From Podocnemis expansa (lineage: Eukaryota; Chordata; Testudines; Podocnemididae), in contig ML681994.1 in the NCBI GenBank assembly GCA_007922195.1, positions 50,003,018 to 50,067,017 on the forward strand: DNA of 64,000 nt. Reading direction: 5' to 3'. The notes below the pieces were generated by a model that had not been told where the DNA came from, did no database searches, and worked only from the letters and a program-made list of their open reading frames with translations. A program made the translations under genes and the position numbers. Every line of letters starts with the position of its first letter. Within the stretch, counting starts at the first letter, position 1. This document shows positions 1-11,876 of the stretch, one piece after another.

Positions 1-1208
1 ATACAGGATACAGCACAGACCTTACCCTCCCTCCTTGTCCTCCATGCCAGTTAGACACATACTGATACTGCTCTGTACCAGTACAAACTTTCCCCTACGT
101 CTCAATCTGTCTGTGCACTTTGATACTGGCATGCATTGTGAGTGAGTTTTGCTGCATGGTCTCAGCTATGCTGTGGGCTTCAGGATGTAAGTCTCTTTTG
201 CAAGCACCAGTGCAGCAGCTGGCTCTGCTTCAAGCTGGTCCTAGCTCAAGTTTTGCACTCCTGCACTCTGGTGGTATATGTGTCTCTGTCCCAGCTCAGA
301 GCTGCTTCTTCCGTTCTCTTTTTTCTGAAGTTCTCTTTATATTTTTTCCCAGGCCTGTTCCCTGTCCAACCTCTCCTCAGCTGTGTACTCACTGACTAAA
401 ACCCTCAAGTGGTCTGGAGTTAATTGTGTGTCCTTCTTCTGCAATGGCACCCTCTCTAGACAATCAGGTCTATACATAGTAATTGAGAGCAGAAAATGAA
501 GGGAAAGGAAAACTGTCATCAAGGCCCTTAGTTTGGCTCCAGATAAATGCCTTAGGTCCCATAATCTGAATGTTTAAAAGGGCCTTATCTCCCTAGATAT
601 GAATCTTGATGAAGCAGAGAGATTAGTGACCTGAAAGAGACTGAAATTAGACAACTTTTTAGATAGGAATTAAGCTGATGATGAAAATAAGATTACATTT
701 TCCATATAGAGTATAGCATATGAAGGGCTCCCTTTTGCTTTTGGGACCAAAGTAAAGTATTATTTGTGTGTGGAAAATTCCAAGGAGCGGAAGAACCTGC
801 ACAATTTCTGGAGGACCAGAGTCTGGATATAGATGAATGTCTTGACATCTGAGAAAAATAGTTATGTACATCTGGAATTTGGTGACAATTCTTGGTGCCA
901 TAGAAAGGCACAAAGGTAAAAATATTCAACACATCTCAGAGTTCAGAAACAGATTACCTACCACCTCTAAAATGAGAGGATTCGAAGCTGGGGTACAGAG
1001 ACCGTCTCAAATGTGAAGCTCCTTTACTCCCTAGATTCAAAGATAACTCGGTGAAGACAAACAATGAGAGTTCTTAGGTGTCTCTGGTATCAAGGCAGGG
1101 CTCAGCATCACACAAAACAGCCAATAATGGATACTGTGTACCCTATTCCATATAGTTTCTGGTATTACCATGTTTGAACATCTTTCAGTAATGCACTAAA
1201 CAACATAG
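1..1208. other. No recognisable gene
   Basis: I see no exon-like open frame with splice sites and no recognisable repeat terminus here. Short open frames on both strands have no family resemblance. The right part may hold the 3' untranslated tail of the LINE remnant that starts at 1209, because that remnant reads leftward. Confidence 0.4.
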
Positions 1209-1610
1209 CTAACATCTGCCACATGTGCTGTATTTCCTCTCTTGTCCTCTCTCCATGGGGGAAACTACATGTGGACTAGTCAATCCTTCAATTTTCAGGG
1301 ATCGTTGCCTTCCATAAAATGATAGCCAGTTGTTACTGGTGGATCTGTAATGGCTAATGAAACCAGTTTGGGATCCACAGATCTTGTCACAGTTGGGACA
1401 GACATTTCCCAATGTATGGAGCATATCTGGATTGTTGAGTCAAGCTGTGGTGTGTTCTTTCCTTCTTCCCCATTCTTTTTTTCCTGTTCTCTCTGTTGTG
1501 TCTTGGAATATTGGGATCCTTGCCACAAGGTCCTTTTCCATTTTGTTGATTTAGGGCTTGGGTTTCCAATGAATTTATGTCAGTATTGCACTGCTTCATG
1601 TCAGCTTTGA
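1209..1610 (-). pseudogene. LINE ORF2 C-terminal remnant with zinc-finger-like end
   Basis: On the minus strand, broken frames read a phrase resembling a LINE reverse-transcriptase C-terminus (LKADMKQCNTDINSLETQAL), then a charged stretch, then a Cys/His finger with CPNCDKICGSQTGFISHYR. A C2H2-like finger near the end of ORF2 is a habit of several non-LTR retrotransposon clades; I cannot assign the clade. Frame changes are needed between 1390 and 1530, so it is dead. It faces the plus-strand fragment that begins near 1740. An isolated zinc-finger gene is less likely, because only one finger is present and the upstream text is LINE-like. Confidence 0.5.
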
Positions 1611-1739
1611 GGGTGTCTTTGAATGTTTATTTTGCCTGCACTAGATCATTGACCATTGTTCATTTCATTTCATTCACTAAATGTGCAGACCTGATTTGTA
1701 TGAACACCGTGTTCTACAAAAAAAAAAAAATAAATAAGT

Positions 1740-2510
1740 GCAAGACACTGTGGGAACACATACATTCTAAGTATTTGCATCTGATTGACTACGTCATTGT
1801 CCATGTTCGTGATTATGAAGACTTGTCATCACTAAAGCAGCGACTGATGCAGACAATTATTGGATGGACCATCACTTTATCCATTCCATCATTTCCAGCA
1901 ACCTTTTAACATAATGACAAATGCAGAAGAATTAAGCCAGACAGAAGATCAGTGTCAAGGGTCTTAAGGACCTAAGTAAACATGACCTTTTCTAGCAGTG
2001 CTTCATCCTGAAACTGATGAATATCAAAACCAGATAGAGAACCCCAAGGAACACCAGCAAGTGCTCAAATTGACTATCTGTATTGAGTATGAGGGAACAC
2101 TGGGCTTCTCCATCAGGAAGCATCAATACCAATATGATAAGCAATCCGGAAATCCAACACCTGACTGACTGTGAATACAAATCTTTCTGAGCTTGGCAGA
2201 ATGAGATCAGGTCCAACCAGAAGCAATATGTCTACCATCAGCTCAAAGTTGAGATTCAAAAGAAATGAAGCACAGCTGGTAGAAGAAAAAAGTGAAGGAG
2301 ATCCAACAACTCACTGACATGCACAGGATCTCCTATTAATGACCTGCTTAGAAAGGAGCTCTGGCAGTCAAATGCAAAGAGAGAGAGAATGGGAGAATAA
2401 GCTGCAAGAAGGCAGTTGCTGTAGCTGCTGAGACAGAATGATCTACAAGGGAAGAACCATGACCATGAGTAAGACTTGACTAGGAGACTAAGAACTTGAC
2501 TCCATCTCCT
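1740..2510 (+). pseudogene. LINE endonuclease/early RT remnant, inverted relative to 1209-1610
   Basis: The plus strand reads YLHLIDYVIVHVRDYEDL followed by a frame-broken equivalent of the WTDHHL segment, which is the C-terminal part of an apurinic-type LINE endonuclease. The following sequence is a decayed linker with many stops. Together with the minus-strand C-terminal remnant at 1209-1610 it forms a 5'-inverted insertion. Clade unresolved; RTE-like or L2-like are both possible. Confidence 0.45.
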
Positions 2511-2739
2511 GCTGCTCAGCACCTCCCTCTCCACCATTCTCCCTGCCAAGGGGAATAACTGAATTCAAAGCGAGCTGGGAAGCCTCCTGTCCTGTCCCAG
2601 AAATCATTTTTGGCACCGGGTCAATGGAACCAGAGTCTCTTGTCATGACTGGGGCATGGGTGATCTGATCTACTTATCAGAGCAGAAGTTGGGAGTCAGG
2701 TCAGATCAGATGTCAGGAGGATATAGTTTAAAGCAGGGC

Positions 2740-3202
2740 TAGGGGCATCACTGGTGCTGAGCACACGCGGCACGTGCCCTGAATCCCGGCGCCAGTGCCC
2801 CGGGTCTGGTGGGGCCTGCATCTCCCGGTCTCCAGCCCAATTGGGCCGGAGATCCAGGGCCCAGCCACCCGCAGCCGCGGCAGCCCCGTCCTGGTGGGTG
2901 ATCCGGCAGCCAGCTGCCCGCGACGGTGGCAGCCCCATCCCCAGCCGGGGATCCGGGGCTGAGCCACCCGTGGTCATGGTGTCCCTGGCTCTGGCCCAGG
3001 GATCTGGGGCTCAGGTGCCCGCGGCCACGGAGGTGGCTCCTGGCCCCGTCCCCAGCCAGGGACCAGGGGCTTGGCCGCTTGTGGCCGCTCCCAGCCCCAT
3101 CTCCGGCTGCGGGCATGGCCTGTGGCCAGGGGCATAGCCTCCTGGGAGGGGTGTGGCCTGGGCCAGTGCCTTGGGTGCTTCCCCGGGGCAGTGATGCCCC
3201 TG
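2740..3202 (+). mobile_element. Non-autonomous hAT-like element, family A copy 1
   Basis: Terminal inverted repeats AGGGGCATCACTG at the left and CAGTGATGCCCCT at the right are perfect over 13 bp. The flanks AGCAGGGC (2732-2739) and AGTAGGGC (3203-3210) match at 7 of 8 positions, as expected for the 8-bp target duplication of hAT transposons. The interior is very GC-rich and made of degenerate repeats of about 60 bp built around CCCCAGCCAGGGATC. Long proline/glycine open frames inside are by-products of composition. No transposase is present. Confidence 0.75.
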
Positions 3203-4830
3203 AGTAGGGCAAAATTGAGAGTCAGCTGTTAGGCAAGATCATATTACCAGGAGATTAGTAGCAAGAAGCTAGAGTTGGTATTTCAGGGTAAGCAATCCTA
3301 AGCAGGGAAATTCTAGTTGCAAGGATCACTTCCTGTTCTTGAGCTGGGCTTATATAGAGTTTGTGAACCAATCAGGACACTCAGTTTTGGCCAATTTAGA
3401 TTCCAGGGCTAAAGTCCTCAGTCAGGTTTCAACTTCAATTCTGGAGACTATTAGCAGGTAAGTGAGTGGTGGGCTGGAACTTATGTGCTTCTAAGAGCCC
3501 TGTGGACCAGGGTATCAGAGTCATGATCTCTGATGGTATCCCCACCTCCCTAGGGGCACCCTTAGCTGCATCTTTTGTCTGATTGCATTGGTGGGACCTT
3601 GTTGTTGATGCTGGTCCACATACTGCTCATGATCCACTCTTGCTTTTTTCAGGTGCTTCTTCCTGAGTTTGACAAATCTGCCACACCAGATCTGAGTTAG
3701 CTAAGTTAGCAGAAGATGAAGGTAATTGTGAGTGAAATTGGGGGAGGTACCAGTTAGGACTGAAGCGTGGGAGAATTCTTTTTCCTGATTCATTGTAGTT
3801 TGTATGGGGCAGGAGATGGAATGACCGGAAGCAGAGCTGGTGCTGACATCATTACTTTTCTATGAGGCGAGCCATCAAGAGCTCACATCCACCTACACTG
3901 GCTTAGTTGGAGGCAGCAGTGATGAAGAGTCTTGTTTTTCTCCCATCATTCCTGTAGACAACTGTCAATTCAGGTGGCGGGATCCACAAAGGCATTCAGA
4001 TTCATGACATCTCTACTTGGGCTAATGCATCTCTAATTTCTTTTTGCAGGGCCCATCAGAACCCTGTTAATTTGTTCCAGTATGTATCAGCTATGAGGTG
4101 GCAGAATTGCATGGCATAGGTCAGGCTTCAGTCCTTCCCCATCAGAGCTTCCTCAGGACAGCCTCTGTCATTCAAGTTCAGTGCAGGTCATCAAAAAATA
4201 CCAATATGGCTTGGAGAAAAACCTACTAGTTCCACAACAGTAGGCTATTACACTTCAAGAGGGGGCAAGCGTAATCTACTGCTTCTCTGAATAGCAGACT
4301 GATGACCAGTAATATAACCAATCAACGATATTGGACTGAGTATGCATCAAGTATTGGAGGTGACAGCAGTTTATAAAACCCCAGAATCACTGATGATTAT
4401 TATCAAACCATTCCGACACCTGCATTGGGGATCAGGTCTATATGAGTCATATATGTACTATGCAATTGTCAGCATGCAACTGCATGACTGCAATAGCTCG
4501 TTCTCCAAAGTCAGCTGGACAACCTAGTCCTGCAGGACTCGGTTGTCCTCCTGAAGGCGGGTGACCCTACAATGCATGTCCAATGTTCCTAAAGGGTTAG
4601 CAAGGTTCATTCTACTGGCACTAACCCCACTCCTGTGGCCCGAACAGTAAATGCAACTGACTACTGGCACTTTTCGAGAGCAATCTCAAATACCTTGCGT
4701 ATCCCTTGTCACCTTAGTAACTCCCACTTACCTTCCTGTACAGACTGTGCTAAGTTGGCTGGAAATGCTGTCTGGACGACTTAGCGCTACTTTACTTACA
4801 GGGCTGCAGTTACAGTATCAAGCTGTAAAT
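3203..4830. other. No recognisable gene
   Basis: AT-moderate sequence with short unrelated open frames only. I see no exon with splice sites and no clear repeat terminus. It may contain decayed mobile DNA, but I cannot name it. Confidence 0.35.
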
Positions 4831-5039
4831 CAGGGGTCTCAAACTCAAATCACCACGAGGGCCGCATGAGGACTAATACAGGGCTGCATGAGGATTAGTA
4901 CGTTAGTCCGAGGGCTGCACCACTGAAACCTTTTCATACAATGGTATTGCAAATATCGGTAACAATAGTGTCATCACGGGCCACAGGAAATAGCTTTATG
5001 GGCCGCATGCAGCCCGTGGGTCACGTGTTAGAGACCCTC
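4831..5039 (+). mobile_element. hAT-like MITE, family B copy 1
   Basis: Starts CAGGGGTCTCAAACTCAAAT and ends with a decayed complement near GTGTTAGAGACCCTC. Flanks CTGTAAAT and CTCTAGAT agree at 6 of 8 positions. The interior has GGGCCGCATG blocks typical of small hAT MITEs. The same family lies in opposite orientation at 10102-10288. Confidence 0.7.
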
Positions 5040-5819
5040 CTCTAGATCAATTGAGTGCATCTTGACAGGCTGCTCAATCGAATCCAAAAGAACGAACTGA
5101 CAGCAGCATATTTGCTGCCATCAGTGTAGACATGCCTTTAGAAGAAACTGAAGCAGGTGAAACTAACTTCCCCTTTTATAGCCTCACAACTCAACATGAG
5201 AGAAGGAGAAGGGTAAGTGACCCACACTGATACTGCTCTGTATTCCTAAGATACTGCTGAGATTCTGGAAGCTCATGATGCAGCTGCCTTGGCTCCACAA
5301 GCACGTAGCAACCACTTGAACTGGCAGTTGCTCTGGGGCTAAGTATCACTGCATGAAAAAATGTAAGATCAACATATCATCATAACACACAATCCGCTGT
5401 TTCATAACTAAAATATGGGAAGAATACTTTCTTTTAAATGTCCATTTCTATTGTCTGTCAGCAAACAATTTGAATCTGACAAAACTAACTACTGCTTTAG
5501 AGCAGTAAACTGACTATATCTGGAATGCTGGAAAAAATTCTATTTCAAAGTTCATGTGGATTCACAATCATTTAAGTTTTTCATTAAAAAAACCTTATTT
5601 ATCATTTCAATACAAATAAAATAAACTCATATTTCTGTGAAATGACAAGTTAGCTCTCCCCCCACCCCCGCCAATTGTCTTTACTTGTTATAAGATTGAA
5701 AAACTAAGGAGACAAGAGCAGGGTGATTTGGTTGGGCTGAATGCCAAGTTAGAAAAGAGTTCTGTTTACAAAAGTTAACATATTCACAGTACTAGCCAGG
5801 AATTAAGTGACAATGTGGG
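5040..5819. other. No recognisable gene
   Basis: AT-rich sequence between a hAT MITE and the CR1 copy. I see no coding signal. Confidence 0.35.
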
Positions 5820-8800
5820 AGACCTGGGGGAAGGGATGGAACTTGGGTGGAACGGGGACTGTAACACCAGGGATAAAAGAGAGGGTAGCTAGAACATGGG
5901 GGGCAATCAAATAATCATGTTACATGTTCTAATGAAGCTTTAATACCTGAGGCAGGTGCAGGAGGACAATTCCAGGAGAAAATACAAGGAGGTAGATGTA
6001 ATAGTACTGAAAATTGACTTGGGAAAGTAGGGCAATCAGCCTGGTATCTTAGGTGCCTGTACACAAATGCAAGGAGCCTGGGAAACAAGCAGGAAGAATT
6101 GGTAGTACTGGCACAGACAAGGAACTATGATATAATTGAAATAACAAAGACATGGTGGGATAGCTTGCATGACTGGAGCTCTGCCATGGATGGGTATAAG
6201 TTGTTCAGGAAGGACAGGCAGGGAAGAAAAGGGGAAAGAGTAGTGCTATATGTAAAAGAGCCATATGACTGCTCAGAGCTCCATTATGGAAGGGGAACCA
6301 AGCCAGCTGAAAATCTGTGGGTTAAGCTTAGAGGAGAGAGCAACAAGCGGGATGTTGTGGTGGGTGTCTTCTATAGACCTCCAGACCAGAAGGAGGAAGT
6401 GGATGAAGCATTCTATGGACAACTGGCAGTTTCTAGATCACAGGACCTGGTTCTCATGGGGGACTTCAATTACCCTTACATCTGCGAGGAGGCCAATACA
6501 GCGGTGCACAGGCAATCCAGGAAGTTTCTGGAGAGTGTTGAGGACAACCTTCCTGGTACAAATGCTGGAGGAACCAACTAGGGGCCTTGCACCTCTTGAC
6601 CTGCTGCTCATAGACAGAGAAGAATTGTCTGGGGACATAGAAGTGAATGGCAACCTGGGCAGCAGTGACCATGAGATGGTAAAGTTCAAGATGGTGATTA
6701 ATGGAAAAAAGGAAAGAAGCAAAATGCAGACCCTGGACTTCAGAAAAGCAGATTTTGGCTCCCTCAAGGAACTGATGAGCAGGATCCCTTGGGAGGCTGA
6801 TCTGAAGGGGAAAGGTATCCAAGAGAGCTGGTTGCATTTTAAAGAAACCCTGCTAAAGGCACAGGAAGATACCATTCTGATGAGCAGGAAGAACAGCAAA
6901 TGTAGAAGGCACCCAGTGTGGCTTAACAGAGAACTCTGCACTGAGCTAAAGCACAAAAAGGAAGCTTACAGGAAGTGGAAGCTTGGACAGATAACTAAGG
7001 AGGCATATAAAGATATTGCTTGGGACTGCAGGGATAAAATCAGAAAGGCCAAAGGACAATTGGATTTGCGGCTAGCAAGAGATGTGAAGGATAACAGGAA
7101 GAGGTTCTACATGTATGTCAATAACAAGAAGAGGATCAGGGCTGGTGTAGGTCCCTTACTGAATAGCGCAGGTATCCTCATGATGAAGGATGAGGAAAAG
7201 GCTGAAGTGCTCAATGCTTTTTTACTTCAGTTTTCACAGACAGGGCCAGCTCCCAGCCCACTACACTGGGCATGGCAGATTGGAGAGAAGAAGAGAGGCC
7301 GTTGGTGACAGAAGGTCAGGTTAGGGACTTCCTAAAAAAGCTGGATGTCCACAAGTCCATAGGGCCGGACAACCTGCATCCAAGGATGCTGAGGGAGTTG
7401 GCCGATGAGATAGCAGTACCGCTGGCCATTATCTTTGAAAACTCGTGGCAAACGGGAGAGGTGCTGGAGGACTGGAAAAAAGCAAATATAGTGCCTATCT
7501 TGAAGAAAGGCTAAAAGGAGGATCCAGGGAATTACAGACCTGTCAGCCTCACCGCAATCCCTAGAAAAATCATGGAGCAGATTCTGAAAGAATCCATCCT
7601 GAAACACTTGGAGGAAAATAGAGTGATCAGGAACAGTCAGCATGGATTCACCAAGGGTAAGTCATGCCTGACCAACCTCATCGCCTTCTATGATGAGATG
7701 ACTGGATTTGTGGATGCAGGAAGAGCTGTTGATGTGATATACCTTGACATTAGCAAGGCTTTTGATATGGTTTCCCACAGCATTCTCATCAGCAAGTTAA
7801 GGAAGTATAGGCTGGATTTGTGGACTGTAAGGTGGATAGAAAACTGGCTACATCAACGATTTCAGCGTGTAGGAATCAATGGCTCCATGTCTAGTTGGCA
7901 ACCAGTAACGAGTGGTGTATCCCAGGGGTCAGTCCTGGGGCCAGTTCTGTTCAATATTTTCATTAAAGATCTGGATGATGGGATTTATTGCACACTCAGT
8001 AAGTTTGCGGATGACACCAAGCTGGGGGGAATGGTAGACATGCTGGAGGCCCGGGAGAAGATTCAGGAAGACCTTGACAAATTGGAGCAGTGGGCCAATA
8101 GAAATCTCAAGAGGTTCAACAAGGACAAGTTCAGAGTCCTGCATTTGGGACGGAAAAACCCCATGCACTGCTACAGGCTGGGGAGCGATCAGCTAAGTAA
8201 CAGCACCATAGAAAGGGACCTGGGGGTCCTGGGGCATGGGAAGCTGGATATGAGTCAGCAGTGTGCTCTTGCTGCCAAAAAGACCAATGGCATACTGGGC
8301 TGCATCAGAAGAAGCATTGACAGCAGATTGAGGGACGTGATCATTCCCCTCTATTCTGCACTGGTGAGGCCACATCTGGAATACTGTGTCCAGTTTTGGG
8401 CTCCCCACTACTAAAAGGACGTGGACAAATTAGAAAGAGTCCAGCGGAGGGCAACAAAAATGATCAAGGGGCTGGAGCACAAGCCCTATGAAGAAAAATA
8501 GAAGGAACTAGGCTTATTTAGCCTACAGAAGAGACGACTGAGGGGGGATTTGATAGCAACTTTCAACTACCTGAAGGGATGCTCCAAGGAGGATGGAGCT
8601 CGACTGTTCTCAGTTGTAACAGAGAATAGAACAAGGAGCAATGGTTTCAAGTTGCAGCTGGGGAGGTCGTGGCTGGATATTAGAAAAAACTTTCTTATAG
8701 GAGGGTGGTAAAGCATTGGAATGGGCTACCTAGGGAGGTGGTTGAATCTCCGTCTTTGGAGATGTTTAAGGTCCAGCTGGAGAAAACTCGAGCTGGAATA

Positions 8801-8887
8801 ATTTAGTGGGAGTGGTCTTGCTTTTTTTGGCAGGGGTTTGGACTAGATGACCTCATGATGTCCCTTCCAACACTCTGATTCTATGAA
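5820..8887 (+). mobile_element. CR1 LINE, 5'-truncated, long ORF2
   Basis: A non-LTR retrotransposon of the CR1 clade. The endonuclease domain begins near 6065 (TNARSLGNKQEELVVL) and includes the MGDFNYP motif near 6460. The reading then shifts frame near 6560 for the linker to about 7230, and shifts back for the reverse transcriptase. One stop (7512) interrupts the RT just before the NYRPVSL motif. From 7572 to 8414 an uninterrupted 280-codon stretch holds motif A (YLDISKAFD), SQGSVLGP and the catalytic FADD box. Further stops lie at 8412 and 8500. The 3' end (GGACTAGATGACCTC, then TCTGATTCTATGAATTC) is the CR1 tail. ORF1 is absent. It cannot make a full protein, so it is inactive, though not very old. 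Confidence 0.9.
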
Positions 8888-9133
8888 TTCTTGCACATTT
8901 GTTGCATAATCCAGGATGATAGGTTTCAAACTGTATTTTAAGAGTTAATAAACAGTATGATGATGGGAGCTGCATAAGTATCTAAATGAAGCATTGAAAG
9001 AACGTAATGTGCATCACTCACTATAACAGCTATTTTCCATTAGTTGGTAATTATTTATTGTCTCCACAAATTCTAATTCTTGGCATTGTGCTATAAGCAG
9101 TATAGACTGTTTTAGGAATGAAAATGACATTAC

Positions 9134-10575
9134 CTGAGTATAATGACCACATACGTTAGTGCACTTGCCAGTCTGAAAATCATAGTTCTTGACTTCACTG
9201 TTCCAACTTTTGATGGCTTTAGCAGCATCAAATATTTGGTAACTTCCAGTCCAGATATTCTCTCCAACAGGCACATAATGAGGATGGGACATAAATTTTT
9301 TCTTTAAATATGGACTATGTTTAAAAAGGCATTTATTGGCCCATGCCCTGGCAGTCCGTGCTAAAGCTGCATCCCAGGTCTGCAAAATAATAAAATTGAA
9401 GAATTTGTATTAAGATTTAAATTGCAATGGCATTTGTGTCCATCAGACAAACTAAAGTAGAAATTAAAAGCCTGCTGCTATAAATTGAAATGGATTTAAA
9501 TTGTCTGTGACTTCTGTAAAATTCTGTCAAATAAATATTTTGTCCCCCTTCTGTCACTTGGCCAAGCACTCCAAAAATCCTGGTTTTAGTTACAGATGAA
9601 CTTTAGGGTAGCATTACAGAGTTACTCACAGAAGAGAGACGAGTGAATGAATGATTATTGGATCCAGAGCTGTAACTATGGCAGGGCCAACATGGCAAAG
9701 CCCTGGGTGGTGTGGAGCAGCTGAGCCGCTGTATTAAAGGCTGGCTTGTGTGGGGCCGGGTCCAAGCACTGCTAATGGCAAGGGGTGCGTTCCGATTGAA
9801 ACATGGCCCGGGTGGCAAAAAATAGTGTTATGGCTCTGACTGGATCAACTTCTGCTGGTGGCAGAAACAAGCTTTCAAGCCTCCATGGAGCTATTTGTCA
9901 GGCCTGGAAAACGTACGCAGCAGGGCTGGTGCTACCTGGTAAGCCGGGTAAGCGTTGCAGGGTGGCGCCAATGTTTGAGGGGCACCAAAAGGGGACAGCA
10001 CCCTTGTGCTCCTCTGATCATGTCACTCATCTGCGCTGGCGTTGCTGTGCTCCCAGGGGCCCCCACAAACCCAAACACTGTGCCTGGTACTCAGGATATG
10101 TCAGGGGTCTCAAATGCATGTCCCGCAGGCCCCTTGTGGCTGTAAAGCTATTTCCCGCAGCCCACAATGACGCTGTTGTTACAGAAATTTGCAATATCGT
10201 TGTACGAAAAGGTTTCAGTGGTGCAGCCCTCGGGCTAAGGTACTAGTCTTCATGCGGCCCTCATAGTGATTTGAGTTTGAGGCCCCTGGAGTATGTGTTG
10301 GTGGGACGGACGGACAGACAGACCCCTGCCACCAGCCGCTGGCGCTTGCCCCGTGGGGCCGCAGTCAGGCCATCAGCCCCCCACCCTACCATGTAGCGCA
10401 TGTTGGCGGCGGCCGGCTGCACGGCGGCGCGGTGCGTGTTGTGTTGCCGGACGCAGGCGTCGATGAAGGTGCGGTTGGTGATGCGGGGCAGAGCCGGCCT
10501 GGCCCTCCCGCGCTGAGGGCGGCACACGCCCGCCAGAACCGCCAGCGCCAGCGCCGCCGGCAGCCACAGCCGCAT
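9134..10575 (-). CDS. GLIPR1: GLIPR1-like CAP-domain secreted/membrane protein, exons 1-2 (partial)
   Basis: Two coding exons on the minus strand: 10575-10390 (62 codons) and 9379-9134 (82 codons). Both junctions are phase 0, with donors GTAGGG and GTAATG and acceptor TTTTGCAG. Exon 1 has a signal peptide (about residues 1-18, MRLWLPAALALAVLAGVC) and the start of the CAP domain (FIDACVRQHNTHR). Exon 2 carries the core: a WDAALARTARAWANKC helix, the GENIWTG motif and the CGHYTQ signature, so the CAP His and Glu residues are kept. The wording is closer to GLIPR1 than to GLIPR1L1/2. CAP proteins of this family are exported and often membrane-tethered; a molecular activity cannot be inferred. The start was chosen because it begins the signal peptide, inside a CpG island. 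Exons 3 onward (the part after YTQ) were not found in 1-9133; they may lie beyond the left edge or be too diverged for me to see. Confidence 0.8.
9380..10101. other. Intron 1 of GLIPR1-like gene, repeat-derived in part
   Basis: Intron sequence. From about 9920 (GGGCTGGTGCTACCTGGTAAG) it resembles the left end of a larger hAT-like family also seen at 27966, but I cannot place its right end. No extra exon is seen. Confidence 0.4.
10102..10288 (-). mobile_element. hAT-like MITE, family B copy 2
   Basis: Ends CAGGGGTCTCAAA and TTTGAGTTTGAGGCCCCTG, in opposite orientation to the copy at 4831. Flanks GGATATGT and GAGTATGT agree at 6 of 8. It sits in intron 1 of the GLIPR1-like gene, about 100 bp from exon 1. 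Confidence 0.75.
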
Positions 10576-10780
10576 GGCGCCGCCTCCCTCAGCCGCACTG
10601 CGGGTCGGGGTGAGCCGGGCTGCCTCGTGCTCCAACGGCTGCCCGCGCCCTCGCGCCCAACGGTCGCCGAAACTGACTCCCGGGCCCAGCCCCGCCCCCG
10701 CCCCTCAGACACCGCGCTGCCTGCCCGCCTCCCCTCCGCTCCCTGCTCCCTCCAGCCGCACGGTGTGCTGCCGGGCCCTG
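10300..10780. promoter_or_regulatory. CpG island over GLIPR1-like exon 1
   Basis: Dense CG dinucleotides cover the first coding exon and the 200 bp upstream of it (minus-strand sense). This marks the likely promoter. No TATA box is evident. The minisatellite begins directly upstream. Confidence 0.65.
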
Positions 10781-10784
10781 CACC

Positions 10785-11459
10785 GCTATGCCCCTTCCCC
10801 GTCCGCGAGAGAGACAGACACGGTGTCGTTGTCGTGCCCGTGCCCTACCCGGCTATGCCCCTTCCCTGACAGACAGACAGACACGGTGTCCTGACCGCTC
10901 CCTACAGGGCTATGGCCCTTCCCCTGACAGGAAAACACGCAAGCCAACCCGGTGTTCCGAACGGGCCCCGACCCGCTTATCCCCTTCCCCTGACAGACAG
11001 ACAGACACGGTGTCCTGACCAGGCCCTACAGGGCTATGCCCCTTCCCCTGACAGACAGACACACAGACAGACACGGTGTCCTGACCGGGCCCTGCACCGC
11101 TATGCCCCTTCCCCTGACAGACAGACAGACACGGTGTCCTGACCAGGCCCTACAGGGCTATGCCCCTTCCCCTGACAGACAGACAGACACGGTGTGCTGC
11201 CGGGCCCTGCACCGCTATGCCCCTTCCCCTGACAGACAGACAGACACGGTGTCCTGACCGGGCCCTACAGGGCTATGCCCCTTCCCTGACAGACAGACAG
11301 ACACGGTGTCCTGACCGGGCCCTACACGGCTATGCTCCTTCCCTGACAGACAGACAGACACGGTGTCCTGACCGGGCCCTACACAGCTATGCCCCTTCCC
11401 TGACAGACAGACAGACACAGTGTGCTGACCGCGCCCTACACAGCTATGCCCCTTCCCCT

Positions 11460-11491
<32 letters not shown>

Positions 11492-11876
11492 CAGTGTGCT
11501 GACCGGGCCTTACAGAGCTATGCCCCTTCCCCTGACAGACAGACACACACACTGTACCAACTTGGCCCTACAGAGCTATGCCCCTTTGACAGGCAGACAG
11601 ACAGACACAGTGAACTGACTGGACCCTAGAGAGCTATGCCTATGCCCCTTACGCAGACAGACAGACATACACTATACTGACTGGGCCCTACAGAGCTATG
11701 CCCATTCCGCAGACAGACAGACACTGTACCATCTTGGCGCTACAGAGCTATGCCCCTTCTCCAGACAGACAGACACACACACTGTACCGACTTGGCCCTA
11801 CAGGGTTATGCCCCTTCCCAAGATAGACAGACAGACAGACACACGGTGTACTGACTGGGCCCTACAGAGCTGTGCA
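10785..11876. repeat. 57-58 bp minisatellite with internal CAGA runs
   Basis: About 17 units of a 57-58 bp repeat. Each contains GCTATGCCCCTTCCCCTGAC, then three to seven CAGA steps, then CACGGTGTCCTGACC. Successive ATGCCCC positions at 11102, 11160, 11217, 11275, 11332, 11390 and 11447 show the period. The left part is most uniform; units right of 11500 are more variable (ACTGTACC replaces GGTGTCC). It lies just upstream of the GLIPR1-like promoter. Repetitive open frames in all phases are artefacts of the period. Confidence 0.9.

Noticed and set aside
1209..1424. A small C2H2 zinc-finger gene
   Set aside because: A single finger with LINE C-terminal text just upstream; no start, exon structure or promoter.
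2748..3212. Proline/glycine-rich frames of up to 154 codons
   Set aside because: They lie wholly inside a GC-rich hAT element with clear termini; similar frames appear in the other family A copies.
10788..11618. Long repetitive open frames (RQTDTVS-type repeats) that look like a repeat protein
   Set aside because: They follow the 57-58 bp minisatellite, change frame every unit and occur in several frames on both strands.
10785..11870. CRISPR-like array
   Set aside because: Unit text is continuous repeat with no unique spacers, and the DNA is vertebrate; it is a minisatellite.
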